A stretch of 64,000 nt of DNA. Origin: Arthrobacter sp. 9V (GTDB lineage Bacteria; Actinomycetota; Actinomycetes; Actinomycetales; Micrococcaceae). The DNA is taken from assembly GCF_902506065.1 (NCBI RefSeq), contig NZ_LR732912.1, positions 4,168,838 to 4,232,837 on the forward strand, given 5' to 3'. The position numbers and the translations under genes were made by a program. Position 1 is the first letter of the stretch. Every line of letters begins with the position of its first letter. Shown here piece after piece: positions 33,439-43,331 of this stretch. Below the pieces are notes generated by a model, which saw only the letters and a program-made list of their open reading frames with translations, was not told the DNA's origin and made no database searches.

Positions 33439-34266
33439 GTGAAAGATGAGAGGCGCAAGGAACTGGGACTGTTCCTCAGGACCCGCCGAACCCAAGCCCT
33501 TCGCTCGGACTACGGCCTGCCGCCGGTGGGTCGTTCCCGCGAGCGCGGCCTTCGTCGCGAGGAGATCGCGTTCCTCTCCGGGGTCAGCGTTACTTGGTAC
33601 ACGTGGCTTGAGCAGGGGCGGGACATCAGTCCATCGCGGCAGGTCCTTGAATCCATAGCGCGGGCCCTCCACCTGTCCGACACCGGTTTGGGTTACGTCC
33701 TGTCCCTGGGCGGCTATTCATCCGCTCAGCCAGCCGGTCCGGTGGCAGCCGATGCTCCCGCCCATGTGCAGCGGCTCCTGGACGCTTTGGACCCCAACCC
33801 CTCCTACGCTTTATCCCCGGATTGGGGGATTGCCGGGTGGAACCGCGCCTATGAGGCGCTGTATCCGAACATTGGAACGTTCGACGCCGCCGACAGGAAC
33901 CTTTTGTGGCTGGTCTTCACTGACCCCTATATCCGCGATCTCCTTCCCGATTGGGATGTCACCAGCAAGCGGTTTTTGGCGGAGTTCAGGGCCGAAACCG
34001 GGCAGCGCCTGGGTGACCCGGATGTGGAGTACCAGGTGCAACGGCTCAAGGAAGCCAGCCCCGAGTTCCAGGAGAGCTGGGACAGATACGACATCCTGGG
34101 TTTTGAGTCCCGCGAACGTCAATTCCACCACCCTGCGGTTGGTGTGCTGCAGATGGAGCATCATCAGGTATCGCCTTCGGACCGGCCGGACCTGCACATT
34201 GTGGTGTACACCCCTGCTCCGGGAAGTGACGCCGGGGAGCAGATGCGGCGCCTGATCGGGGCTTAG
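33439..34266 (+). CDS. XRE-type regulator with MmyB-like ligand domain
   Basis: 275 residues. The N-terminal helix-turn-helix (about 8-75: ELGLFLRTRRTQALRSDYGL, LRREEIAFLSGVSVTWYTWLEQGRDISPS) and the following MmyB-like domain (PNPSYALSPDWGIAGWNRAYEALY, NLLWLVFTDPYIRDLLPDW, ESRERQFHHPAVGVLQMEH) match a common actinobacterial regulator family whose C-terminal PAS-like domain binds a hydrophobic ligand. The start is GTG. It is divergent from ilvD by 86 bases. Confidence 0.9.
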   Translation: MKDERRKELGLFLRTRRTQALRSDYGLPPVGRSRERGLRREEIAFLSGVSVTWYTWLEQGRDISPSRQVLESIARALHLSDTGLGYVLSLGGYSSAQPAGPVAADAPAHVQRLLDALDPNPSYALSPDWGIAGWNRAYEALYPNIGTFDAADRNLLWLVFTDPYIRDLLPDWDVTSKRFLAEFRAETGQRLGDPDVEYQVQRLKEASPEFQESWDRYDILGFESRERQFHHPAVGVLQMEHHQVSPSDRPDLHIVVYTPAPGSDAGEQMRRLIGA

Positions 34267-34278
34267 GACGGTTTCCCG

Positions 34279-35229
34279 CTATGGAGACAAAGCGGTCTCG
34301 TCCGAGGTAGCCAGTGTCAGCACGGCCTCTTCCACGGTCTGGTGGTCCTCCAGTTCACGTTCGATCCTGCGCAGGGCCACGGCCACTTCGTGTTCCGGGT
34401 GATCGCCTTGCAGGTCCACAGCCGCCACGAGGTACAGCTTGCGGGGACCCACAAATTCCAGATGGAGATAGGTGAGCCGGGCGATGTCCCGATGTTCCAG
34501 GAGGCGCCGCGCCATGGAACGCTCAATGTCCGGGGTGACGCCTTGACCCACCAGGAACCGTCGGTTGCGGTCGATCAACACGACGGCAACTATCGCCAGC
34601 AAAACGCCAACGACGATCGAACCCACGGCATCGGGCAGGGGTGAGCCTGTGATTTGATGCAGGAACACGCCGAGGAATGCCACCACCAAGCCGATCAATG
34701 CGGCAGCATCCTCGGCAAACACGGCGCGCAGGGTGGGGTCGGAGCCCACCAGGACCTGCTCCAGGGTACGGCGTTCCAGTTCCCGGGCTGCTTTGCGTGT
34801 CTGACGGAAAGCCTGCGCGAAGGAGAAGCCCTCCAAAACAAAAGCCACGGCCAGCACCACGTATGCGATGGTGAAGTCTGAGGCGGGCTCCGGCTCAATG
34901 ATCTCCTGGATGCCGTGCATGATGGACACCACCGCTCCGGCGGTGAAGAGCCCGAACGCGGCAAACATGGACCACACATATGCTTCGCGTCCATATCCCA
35001 TGGGATGCTTCTGGTCCCGCGGACGCTGGGAACGACGCTCCGCCACGAAGAGGAACACCTGGTTTCCGGTGTCAGCCCAGGAGTGCGCCGCTTCTGCCGT
35101 CATGGAGGCAGAGCCCGTCAGGGCGGCCGCCACGGACTTGGCCGCGGCAACCAGCGCGTTCGCCACGAACGCGATGATGACGGTCAGCAGGGTGGAGCCG
35201 GAATCTGCTTGTTTCTGGGATGCTGCCAT
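34279..35229 (-). CDS. Cation diffusion facilitator (CDF) transporter
   Basis: 316 residues with six helices and a cytosolic C-terminal domain (about 225-300). Metal-site residues are in SMTAEAAHSWADTGNQ (helix 2, HxxxD) and FAEDAAALIGLVVA (helix 5, Asp). It should export Zn, Mn or another divalent metal by proton exchange. The ATG at 35229 has TACGGT six bases upstream, so the transcript is probably leaderless; an earlier GTG is less likely. Confidence 0.87.
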   Translation of the reverse strand: MAASQKQADSGSTLLTVIIAFVANALVAAAKSVAAALTGSASMTAEAAHSWADTGNQVFLFVAERRSQRPRDQKHPMGYGREAYVWSMFAAFGLFTAGAVVSIMHGIQEIIEPEPASDFTIAYVVLAVAFVLEGFSFAQAFRQTRKAARELERRTLEQVLVGSDPTLRAVFAEDAAALIGLVVAFLGVFLHQITGSPLPDAVGSIVVGVLLAIVAVVLIDRNRRFLVGQGVTPDIERSMARRLLEHRDIARLTYLHLEFVGPRKLYLVAAVDLQGDHPEHEVAVALRRIERELEDHQTVEEAVLTLATSDETALSP

Positions 35230-35325
35230 AGGGAAACCGTACCCAACCACTGGCGGAAGATGCCCCGGCGTCGGGTAATTTCCTGTGGCGACCGCCAGCG
35301 GTTGGTTTCTGGCCTTTCCTCTGGG

Positions 35326-36873
35326 CTAGTCCCCCAGGGCACGGTAGGTGAAGTTCCTGAACCGTACTTCCCCCGTCCCAACGGCGAACAGTGCCGGGCG
35401 CAGGCTGAGGAGTTCGTCCGCGGTGTTTGTGTTGTAGCCCTCCACGTTGAAACGGAGGCCGTGCCTGGTCCAGTCGCTCCCGTTCAGGCTGTAGTACTGG
35501 GTGACTATGTGGTTGTCGTTGACTATTCGCAGATGCAACGTCTGAGCAGAAGGCGCAGGTTCACGCCAATACGGGATGGCCCTGCCGGCACGATAGCTGG
35601 TCATGTGGCCGCCGTCGTGACCCATGCCGCAAAACAGGCGATCGCTGTAATACAGCAGCAGACCGCCCTGGGCGCCGTCAATGAGGTCCATCTCCACCGT
35701 GATCTCATAGCGACGATCGCCGACGATGCACGTTAATGGCGAGCTGTCAGAGGGTCCTGACCCGCGGGCTTCCAGCACCAGTCCGTCGTTAAAGGATGCC
35801 CGAAGATACTCGTCCTTGGAGGGGGCGTGAAAGGACCACTGGGTTCCAAAGCGTTGGGTGGAAAAATCGTCGGACAACAGCATTCCGTGGCTCTGCACTT
35901 CTGCGGGCGACCCGGGAGGCAGGGGTACCGCCAGTGGCAAGGACAGGTCTCCCCCGCCTGCCCTCGGCCATCCGTCCTCGTCCCATGCGATGGGCTCCAG
36001 GAGTGTCTGCCGGCCGAGGGTGGCGAACCCTTTTTCGTAGCCGTGATAGATGCTCCACCATTGGCCGTGGGGGCCCTCGAACAAGGTGGCGTGTCCCTTG
36101 CTCCACCACGGTTCATTGGCATCCCATGTCCTGATAATCGGGTTGTGGGGGCAGTCCTCCCATGGCCCGTTAATGGAGCGGGACCGCGCAACGGTGACCA
36201 TATGCCCGGTGGGCGGACCGGAGGTGCCTCCAACCGCCGTCGTGAGGTAGAACCAATCGCCCCGGCGGGTCAGTTTGGGCCCTTCCAGTGCGTAGGCTTC
36301 AACCACCCAGTCCTCGGGATAGCGCCAGCCGTCGTAGGCGTGCTCCACTGCTCCATTGGTAGCCAGTCCATCATCGCTGAGCCGGACCCGGCTGACTCCG
36401 CTGAGGAACAGGTAGCGGTTGCCGTCCTCTCCCACCACGTGCCCCGGATCGATGTGCCCTTCAATGCCCAGGTTGATCGGTTCGCTCCAAGGTCCCGCCA
36501 TGCTTTCGGCATGGATGACATAGGTCAGCACAGGCGCAGTGGGGTCCGGGGAGATGGCCGTGGGAATGATCGGTATGTAGATGAAGTACCGGCCGTCCAC
36601 TTTGCACATGTCCACCGCAAACACGCAGCCGATGGGCGTGGACAGGGCCGGTCCCAGCGGTTGCCAGTTCAGGAGGTCCCGTGAGTGCCAGATGATGAGT
36701 CCGGGTGTGGACTCAAACGAGGAGAAGGTCACGTAGTAGTCATCGCCGTCGCGAAGGATGGCCGGGTCCGGGTGATCCCCTGCGAACACCGGGTTCACGT
36801 ACGTGCCATCGCCAAGATCGGCCCGGCGCTGGCCCTCCAGGCTCACAGCGGGCGGCATTGTTTGGTGCGTCAT
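35326..36873 (-). CDS. Glycoside hydrolase family 43
   Basis: 515 residues. The five-blade GH43 domain starts NPVFAGDHPDPAILRDGDDYYV (catalytic base Asp36), with CVFAVDMCKVDGRYFIY and the general acid Glu in VEAYALEGPKLTRRGDWFYL. A C-terminal beta-sandwich (about 325-510) resembles the GH43_C2/DUF1349-like module. By family it removes arabinose or xylose from plant glycans or glycosides. There is no signal peptide, so it acts on imported substrate. It is last in the GH3-GH106-GH43 operon, 26 bases after GH106. Confidence 0.88.
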   Translation of the reverse strand: MTHQTMPPAVSLEGQRRADLGDGTYVNPVFAGDHPDPAILRDGDDYYVTFSSFESTPGLIIWHSRDLLNWQPLGPALSTPIGCVFAVDMCKVDGRYFIYIPIIPTAISPDPTAPVLTYVIHAESMAGPWSEPINLGIEGHIDPGHVVGEDGNRYLFLSGVSRVRLSDDGLATNGAVEHAYDGWRYPEDWVVEAYALEGPKLTRRGDWFYLTTAVGGTSGPPTGHMVTVARSRSINGPWEDCPHNPIIRTWDANEPWWSKGHATLFEGPHGQWWSIYHGYEKGFATLGRQTLLEPIAWDEDGWPRAGGGDLSLPLAVPLPPGSPAEVQSHGMLLSDDFSTQRFGTQWSFHAPSKDEYLRASFNDGLVLEARGSGPSDSSPLTCIVGDRRYEITVEMDLIDGAQGGLLLYYSDRLFCGMGHDGGHMTSYRAGRAIPYWREPAPSAQTLHLRIVNDNHIVTQYYSLNGSDWTRHGLRFNVEGYNTNTADELLSLRPALFAVGTGEVRFRNFTYRALGD

Positions 36874-36899
36874 AGTTCCAGTCTTTTCACTAGTGGAGA

Positions 36900-39800
36900 T
36901 TACGGGCGGTTTTTGTAGACCAAGCTCAGTGGTCCGCGCAGACCTGCCGGTTGGATGTCGGCTTCATGGTTGAACACTGACGTCATGGGCGGGAAGAGCG
37001 TCCCGGTGTTGCTGCGGGCTTCAGCAATGAGCCGGTTGCGCCACGGATTGGTGACGCTGATCCGGATCCGGTTCGTCCCTGGCCTCAGCGCGTTGGTGTG
37101 CACCCTGTAGGGAGCAGTCCAGAGAATTCCTGACTCTTCTCCGTTGATGGTGATCTGCGCTACATCAGCAACATCGGCGAACTGGACAGCGTGCGGGAGC
37201 TCGGGGCCGTGGAGCTGGAACTCCACCACGTAAGTGGCCGTTCCGGAGAAGTGCTCGGCCCCGATTCCGGGATCTGTCCAGAAGGTGGCGTGCGGTAGTT
37301 GCACGGGATCGGAGCCGGGGATGGTGAGGGTCCATTGGCCGGAAACCTCGGCAACCTGCTCCTTCACGGGGACCGGATCCGCTTCGCCTCGGAGAATGAA
37401 GAGCGAACCATAAGGAGGTAGACGTACGTCCAAGCCGTCCCCACCATCTGATCGGCTGAGGGCACGTTGACTGAGTGTCACCGGGTCCCACGCAACGAAG
37501 TCGTCGGCCGTCTCAGGCAACCTCACGGTGGTACGCAGCTCTTCGTTCACAGGGTTGGCAATGAAAAGCAACGGCTGATCGCCATCCACCCATCGGGCAA
37601 TCCGCCGCACCCGGGGGTCTCCTATGCTCACGGAAGGAGGAAAATGCTCCCGAAGCACGGAAGCCAGATCTGCGGTGGGGAAAATCCTGCCTTTGTTCGG
37701 GCTGTGGTTGTTCGGGCTGCCCCAGATCAAACCACACAAACGCTGGTACTCGGTGTCTTCGTCAGCCAGTGAGCGCTTGGCCGTTGGACGTTCGCCCACC
37801 ACCGTTGCACCCTGTTCCACCAACCGCAGGATGGCTTGGAGCGCGCCTGTGCTCATCCTGTTGCTGGCACCGCCGAGGTAAAGAAGTCTGTAGCGGGAGG
37901 AGCCCGCCTGCAGTTCGCCCTCCTGAACATGCAAGACCGTCTTGAGAGCATCCGGTCCGAGGTAGTCGTAGTCGTAATCAGCAGGAACGTCGCGGTTGCA
38001 TACGTTGCCGAAAAGCGCGGTGACGGGGGCTTCCTCTCCTATGAAGTACGCGATGTCCACGGCTGGCCGGCCAAGGGAAAGAAGATGCGAGCATCGGGCC
38101 AGATAGTCCACCCAAGGCTTGGCACTGGACGCCCAGGTTTCATTGCGGGTAAAGGATTGCCCGAGCGAGGGCGCCAGCGCTATTCCAGGTGGTGGTACTT
38201 GGGTGGGTTGGTGCGGGGAGGTGTGGATGCAGAAGCGGGTCACCCCAAGTGCCAGTTGGAGGTCAGCAACATGCTTCAGGGACTTTGGTGAATCACTCCA
38301 AGGGTTCCGTCCGGAGGTGAAGGCTTCGGAGCCGGTATGGCTTCGCCCGTAGACATGTGCCACCGATGACGCCCCTTTAAGGTCTGCCACGTAGGTCGGT
38401 GCGGGACCCGCTTTAGAGCTGAAGGTCCACATGGCACCCATGGGGACATCTGCATGCGAGCGCATGGCGAGGTCGTCCCCGAGCTGCGGCCTGCGGTCTT
38501 CCAATGCCTCGGCGTAGTAGATCGCGCCACGTTGATGTGCTTCTGCGGACAAAGTGCCGTAATAGGACTCTGCGAAGACTTCCGTGAGTGTGCGACGAAA
38601 ATCGGCGAGGAAGAGGTCGCTGGAGTGGGCGTCCTCCACCAGGAATCCGGCGGTGGTGAGCATCCAGGGGATCATGTTGTAGCCACGCAGACGGAGGAAG
38701 CCGGCGCCGAGGTGATCCGTGATGTTCTGAAGTCCGGCCTCTATGCTGTCGCTGAGCAGCCCGTCGATCGGTGCGTCGTCGAACTGCGCCAGATGGGTGG
38801 TGATGTAACGCCGGACTCTTTCACTGTCGAGTTTGTCCACTTCCAATCCTGTGGCTTCCGGGAGAGCCGGGCCGTTGGTCTGGCCCGTGAGGGAGGAACC
38901 GAAGCGAACCACTCTCCACTTGCCCTCGGGAAGCGGGCTGGTGAGCCCGCCCTGTGAGATCTGACTGCTGACGTCAAGGATGCTGGCCAGCGGCACTGCA
39001 GCGAATGCTGCGGCCGGGTCTGTATCAAGGGAGTCGTAGTCCAGTGCAGTGGCGAAACCACTCTTGGCCTCCCGGTGGGCGGGAATGCCGGATTCGTAGA
39101 GGGCGAATCCTTTGACGGCATACTCGTTGAGCGGCCGGAACACCGGCGGGGGCACCACTCCTTTCTCGAACGCGGCCAGAACGGTGGATATCCCCTCGGC
39201 TTCGAGCCGCAACCGGAAGTGAGTTCCGGTGACCGCCGGGAATGACATGCTCCGTGACGGGCATTGTGTCGCCGGCAGCGTGCAGACGGTGACGTAACCG
39301 CCGTCGTCGTCCTGGACCTGCAGGCTTGCCGTGGCGGGTGGAGCCGCGCCGAAGCCGTGCGGTCCGGGGAGCTCGATCACGCAGGAACGCACGGTCACGG
39401 GAGTGGTGAAGGACTGTTCAATCCAAGCGACGGAGGGGTTGTCCGGGTCACGGGTCAAGCGGAAACCGTCGACGGCGGTGGCCTGGTTGGCGGTGACCGC
39501 TTCAGTAGGCGAGTCGGACGTGCGGACGAACCCGGGTTCCAAAGCATCGTGGGAGCTGTGGAACGGGATGGCCAACGCGAAGAGGTCTTTGGCATCTCCC
39601 GAACCTTCCTGCGGCGCGGCTCCCCACCGTGGGATGTCCTGATACGGCCCTGCGACGTCCGGGAGCTTGTTGAGCTGAGTCAATTCGCCGCCTTGGACAA
39701 CAGTCTGCGACCACACCAGCTTGCGCATGGCGTCAGCCTTATCAACCCACGGGGCCCCGGAGGCGCTCCATCCAGCAGAAGTGGCAACAGTGAAGTCCAA

Positions 39801-40076
39801 GCCGAGGTCGTGCGCCGTCGCCACGGCAACGCCAACGGCTTCGCGCCACTGTTCGCTGCCGGGGATCACAGCCTTTTCCACTACCAGCGGATTGCCCAGT
39901 GCACCGTCGAAGGACTGGACCCCTCGTACGCCCACCGAGTGCAGCCAGCGCAGGTCCGCACGAACGCCATCGAGGTCCACGTTTCCGTCCATCCAGTGCC
40001 ACCATGCACGTGGCCGCGCCGAATCCGGGGGATCCACGAACTCGCTCCAGAGAATGTCGCTCGTTTTTCCGTTCAC
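36900..40076 (-). CDS. Glycoside hydrolase, GH106-like (alpha-L-rhamnosidase type)
   Basis: 1058 residues. The start FVDPPDSARPRAWWHWMDGNVDLDGVRADL (in pieces) and GVQSFDGALGNP are typical of the GH106 family, known from alpha-L-rhamnosidases. The middle has ISQGGLTSPLPEGKWRVVRFG, and the C-terminal jelly-roll ends with SVTNPWRNRLIAEARSNTGT and FNHEADIQPAGLRGPL. There is no signal peptide, so it should act in the cytosol on imported rhamnosides such as rutinosides. The start overlaps the GH3 stop by four bases (ATGA), so the two are coupled. Confidence 0.85.
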   Translation of the reverse strand: MNGKTSDILWSEFVDPPDSARPRAWWHWMDGNVDLDGVRADLRWLHSVGVRGVQSFDGALGNPLVVEKAVIPGSEQWREAVGVAVATAHDLGLDFTVATSAGWSASGAPWVDKADAMRKLVWSQTVVQGGELTQLNKLPDVAGPYQDIPRWGAAPQEGSGDAKDLFALAIPFHSSHDALEPGFVRTSDSPTEAVTANQATAVDGFRLTRDPDNPSVAWIEQSFTTPVTVRSCVIELPGPHGFGAAPPATASLQVQDDDGGYVTVCTLPATQCPSRSMSFPAVTGTHFRLRLEAEGISTVLAAFEKGVVPPPVFRPLNEYAVKGFALYESGIPAHREAKSGFATALDYDSLDTDPAAAFAAVPLASILDVSSQISQGGLTSPLPEGKWRVVRFGSSLTGQTNGPALPEATGLEVDKLDSERVRRYITTHLAQFDDAPIDGLLSDSIEAGLQNITDHLGAGFLRLRGYNMIPWMLTTAGFLVEDAHSSDLFLADFRRTLTEVFAESYYGTLSAEAHQRGAIYYAEALEDRRPQLGDDLAMRSHADVPMGAMWTFSSKAGPAPTYVADLKGASSVAHVYGRSHTGSEAFTSGRNPWSDSPKSLKHVADLQLALGVTRFCIHTSPHQPTQVPPPGIALAPSLGQSFTRNETWASSAKPWVDYLARCSHLLSLGRPAVDIAYFIGEEAPVTALFGNVCNRDVPADYDYDYLGPDALKTVLHVQEGELQAGSSRYRLLYLGGASNRMSTGALQAILRLVEQGATVVGERPTAKRSLADEDTEYQRLCGLIWGSPNNHSPNKGRIFPTADLASVLREHFPPSVSIGDPRVRRIARWVDGDQPLLFIANPVNEELRTTVRLPETADDFVAWDPVTLSQRALSRSDGGDGLDVRLPPYGSLFILRGEADPVPVKEQVAEVSGQWTLTIPGSDPVQLPHATFWTDPGIGAEHFSGTATYVVEFQLHGPELPHAVQFADVADVAQITINGEESGILWTAPYRVHTNALRPGTNRIRISVTNPWRNRLIAEARSNTGTLFPPMTSVFNHEADIQPAGLRGPLSLVYKNRP

Positions 40077-41932
40077 GTCAGCATCCCGGACCCGCTCCGG
40101 GAAGTTGACGGCAGGCTGAGGCCGGCACCGTAGGGGTAGAGCGGATCCTCGGTGTCGTTGGGGACATCAGGGTGTGAAGCTTCCACTGCGGCCATGGAGC
40201 GCGGCAGTTCGATCGGCAACCTGCCCTTGGGCGGAATCGTTGCAGTCAGGGCATCCAGCAGTGCAGCATCGGATGCGCCGAAGTTGGCGGTAATTGCACT
40301 TGCAATGGTGTCGAAGGGGGTCAGGATTGCTGCCCGTTCGAGGAAGACGTCCAGGATCACGGGGAGTTCTGCTGCAAGTGCCCGTACCCGCGCAATCTCG
40401 TCGTCCGGGAAATCGAGGCTGCCCTGATGCGTCATGGCATCCAGGAAGTACTTGTTGCGTGGTTCGAAGGGTGCTGCCAAACGCACCAGCGCTACATCAG
40501 CCTCCGCCACATCCGAAACTAGGGTCACCTGATGGTTAACAACGGCCGGGTCCACACCTTCGATATAAATGCGGGTACCGGGTGCCAACGGCAGCAACCC
40601 TTCGTTTTTGAGAACGGTGACGGATTCTGCTTGGGCGCGGTGTCCGGCCGTGCGGAACGGTTCAGAGCCCACCACTTCGTTGACCGCATCCGCATCAACA
40701 TAGGGATTGTCGAAGAGCCCTAGCTCGAATTTGACCCGGAGGATTCTCAGCGCCGATGCATCAACTCTCTCCTGGGACAACCTGCCACTGGCCAGCAGCT
40801 CAAGTACCAACTCCGTGCAGGATTCGCCACCAAGCTGGTCCACGCCGGCGTCGAAAAGTTTTTCCACCCGGTCAAGTGGGCTGAGATGCTCAACACCCCA
40901 TGCCTTGGCGGGAAAAGGCAGGCCAAAGACCTCAAGGTCAGTGACAAGCTGCCAGTCGCTCAGGACAACACCGTCGAAACCGAGCTGTTCTCGAAGAAGC
41001 GAGGTGATCAAATACTTGTTGTACGAGAAGCCCACCTCCTCCACTTCCACGCCATCAATGACGAGGTCTTTCGCCAGTGAGTAATAGGGCATGATCGCGC
41101 TTGTGCCCGCGGCGATCGCCGCACGGAACGGTGCCAGGTGCTCTTCGAAGTTGCCCCCTGGATAAACCTGGGCTTTGCCTTGTGGGAAGTGGGGATCCTC
41201 CCCGTCTTCCTGCGCCCCGCCTCCCGGGAAGTGCTTTGCCGTGCAGGCGACGCTCGTGGATGACAGCTTGCCGCCCTGCAGACCTGCGATGAGCAGCGCA
41301 CCGTACTCCGAGGCCACGGCCGGGATTGAACTGAAGCTCTGCAGTTGGCGTGCCCAGCGCGGTTCAGATGCCAGGTCAATCTGCGGGTGAAGGGCTGCAC
41401 GGAGCCCCACGGCCACATACTCCCGCCTGGCCGCCTCCGCGAACTCGCTGATGACATCCGGATCGCCGAGTGCGGCCAAGCCCATGGGTTCGGGCCACTG
41501 GGAAAACGAGCCCGCGGCAAGTGCCATACCGTCATTTTGTGCGAAGCCATGCCGGGGATCCGTGCCAAAAGTAATGGGGATGCCGTGTGGGGTCAGCTCC
41601 GCGAGCTCCTGCATGGCATTCTGCCAGCGCGCCATGTGCTCTGCCGACGGGAAGCGGCCGATGTTGAAATGGTTGATGGACCTGCCCACCACAAAGTCCC
41701 GAGGAGTTTCCGGCCCGAACGGACTCGCCGCGTCGTGATCCGCCACCTCACCCACAACCATCACCGTGTTGAACAGCAACCCGACCTTTTCTTCGACCGA
41801 CAGGCGTGCCAGGAGATCCTTGGCGCGCGTTGCTGCATCCAACCGTGGATCTTCGTACGGATCCAGCACTCCGTTTCCGTTCAAGTCCCGGTACTGGACA
41901 CCGTCTCCTGTGGTCCTGGCAGATCGCCGCAT
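40073..41932 (-). CDS. Glycoside hydrolase family 3 (beta-glucosidase type)
   Basis: 619 residues. The opening YRDLNGNGVLDPYEDPRL is typical of one GH3 subgroup. TPHGIPITFGTDPRHG, CTAKHFPGGGAQEDGEDPH and the nucleophile motif FDGVVLSDWQLV identify the N-terminal catalytic barrel; the C-terminal half is the second GH3 domain, ending GRLPIELPRSMAAVE and YPYGAGLSL. ATG 41932 is set by AAGGAGG four bases upstream; the TTG nine codons earlier is not needed. It is first in the leftward operon, divergent from the ROK gene. Confidence 0.88.
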   Translation of the reverse strand: MRRSARTTGDGVQYRDLNGNGVLDPYEDPRLDAATRAKDLLARLSVEEKVGLLFNTVMVVGEVADHDAASPFGPETPRDFVVGRSINHFNIGRFPSAEHMARWQNAMQELAELTPHGIPITFGTDPRHGFAQNDGMALAAGSFSQWPEPMGLAALGDPDVISEFAEAARREYVAVGLRAALHPQIDLASEPRWARQLQSFSSIPAVASEYGALLIAGLQGGKLSSTSVACTAKHFPGGGAQEDGEDPHFPQGKAQVYPGGNFEEHLAPFRAAIAAGTSAIMPYYSLAKDLVIDGVEVEEVGFSYNKYLITSLLREQLGFDGVVLSDWQLVTDLEVFGLPFPAKAWGVEHLSPLDRVEKLFDAGVDQLGGESCTELVLELLASGRLSQERVDASALRILRVKFELGLFDNPYVDADAVNEVVGSEPFRTAGHRAQAESVTVLKNEGLLPLAPGTRIYIEGVDPAVVNHQVTLVSDVAEADVALVRLAAPFEPRNKYFLDAMTHQGSLDFPDDEIARVRALAAELPVILDVFLERAAILTPFDTIASAITANFGASDAALLDALTATIPPKGRLPIELPRSMAAVEASHPDVPNDTEDPLYPYGAGLSLPSTSRSGSGMLT

Positions 41933-41974
41933 GCGGCCTCCTTGTGTGATGGGTTTCAAATAGTTTATCCGCTT

Positions 41975-41995
41975 ACCGGAAAAAGTTATAGACTT
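41975..41995. promoter_or_regulatory. Operator-like half-palindrome, copy 1
   Basis: ACCGGAAAAAGTT followed by ATAGACTT is identical at 18 of 21 positions to 43333-43353, the left part of the palindrome in front of the ABC transporter operon. It lies between the divergent GH3 and ROK genes and probably binds the same regulator. Confidence 0.6.
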
Positions 41996-42062
41996 GGACT
42001 TGTTCAGCGCAAGCTAAAGTTGCGGGTGGTGACCCAGAAAGCACCGCTGGGAGGGAAAATCA

Positions 42063-43322
42063 ATGGCCACAGAGCGGTACACCGGACTGGCATCAGTACT
42101 GGAGACAATCCGTTGGCAGGACGGCATTACGCAGGCAAGCCTGACCGATCAGGTAGGGCTGGGGCGCAGTGTTGTTGCCGAGCGGGTTGCTGAACTCGAA
42201 CAGATCGGGCTCATACACTCCCCGGGCCGCGCGCCCTCTACGGGCGGACGGACCGCCAAGCTGTTGTCACTCAACGCCCAGGCCGGCTACGTCATAGGCG
42301 TGGACATTGCCTCCAATGAAATGGTGGTTAGCGCCTCCGATCTGGCCGGCGCCCTGCTGGGCACCCGCCACCGGGAGCTATGCGACATCAGCGAAGGCCC
42401 CACACGGATCCTGGGCCAGGTCAATACGATCATCGACGACGTCATCAGGGAGCAAAGCGGCAACAACCTGCTGGGGATCGGCGTGGGGCTCTCAGGTCCG
42501 GTCAATTTCGATACCGGCACTCCCGTTGGCGTACCGGTCATGCCCGGCTGGGAGGACTATCCCGTACGGGAAGAGTTCGCGGCGCGCTGGCCGGTTCCGG
42601 CATGGGTGGACAATCGGGTCAATCTTCTGGCCCTGGCTGAAATAGAGAGCAATCCGCGGGCGGCCAAGGCAAAGCACCTGCTCTATTTCGGGGCCGGCGC
42701 CGGCGTTGGAGCTGCCCTCATCACCGATGGCAGGCTCTACCGGGGCTCCCATGGCCTGGCAGGCTCCATTGGCCATGTGGCAGTTCCGGAGGCTGGAGTG
42801 GTTGCCTGCAGGTGCGGGCGCACAGGCTGCCTTGAGGCAGTCACCAGCGGATGGGCCATTGAGCGGGACGGCTTGATGCTGGCTGAAACGGGGCGCAGTC
42901 CCTACCTCGCGGAAGTCCTCAAGGAGACCGGACGTGTTCGCGCCTATGACGTGACGCTGGCCGCTGAGCACGAGGATGCCGCCGCAAAAGAGCTGCTCAA
43001 CCGAACAGCGGCACTCCTTGGGAGCAGCCTGGCAACCCTGGTGAGTTTTTTCGCTCCCCACATGCTGGTTGTTGGCGGTGGCATTGCCCGGGCCAAAGAC
43101 ATCGTGCTCAAACCCATACGGCAGGCCGTCCTTGAGCGGCTGCCCTCTACGGGGGCACCGGACCTGCTCGTGGAGTTATCTGCCATTGACGAGCAGGTAG
43201 GCGGCGTGGTTGGTGCCGCCCAGCTTGTTCTTGGCGAGCTCTTCTCCAAAGACAACCTGCCCGGGCTCCTGGAACGGCTGACGCAACCCCTAAGTCAAAG
43301 CAACGAAGGACTTTCTGCCTAA
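42063..43322 (+). CDS. ROK family transcriptional regulator
   Basis: 419 residues. A winged helix-turn-helix (residues 8-60) is joined to a sugar-kinase-like ROK domain. The zinc motif is complete: His238, Cys249, Cys251, Cys256 (GHVAVPE..., CRCGRTGCLEAV). The kinase site is degenerate: the usual ExGH reads SIGH (235-238) and the catalytic ND pair reads NR (184-185), so the protein probably binds a sugar without phosphorylating it. GGAGGG precedes the ATG. Its position between two glycoside operons with matching operator-like sites makes it their likely regulator. Confidence 0.88.
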   Translation: MATERYTGLASVLETIRWQDGITQASLTDQVGLGRSVVAERVAELEQIGLIHSPGRAPSTGGRTAKLLSLNAQAGYVIGVDIASNEMVVSASDLAGALLGTRHRELCDISEGPTRILGQVNTIIDDVIREQSGNNLLGIGVGLSGPVNFDTGTPVGVPVMPGWEDYPVREEFAARWPVPAWVDNRVNLLALAEIESNPRAAKAKHLLYFGAGAGVGAALITDGRLYRGSHGLAGSIGHVAVPEAGVVACRCGRTGCLEAVTSGWAIERDGLMLAETGRSPYLAEVLKETGRVRAYDVTLAAEHEDAAAKELLNRTAALLGSSLATLVSFFAPHMLVVGGGIARAKDIVLKPIRQAVLERLPSTGAPDLLVELSAIDEQVGGVVGAAQLVLGELFSKDNLPGLLERLTQPLSQSNEGLSA

Positions 43323-43331
43323 TATTCCGAA

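Noticed and set aside
32201..33442. 413-codon frame antisense to ilvD
   Set aside because: His/Gly/Val-rich shadow of a highly conserved enzyme; no ribosome site.
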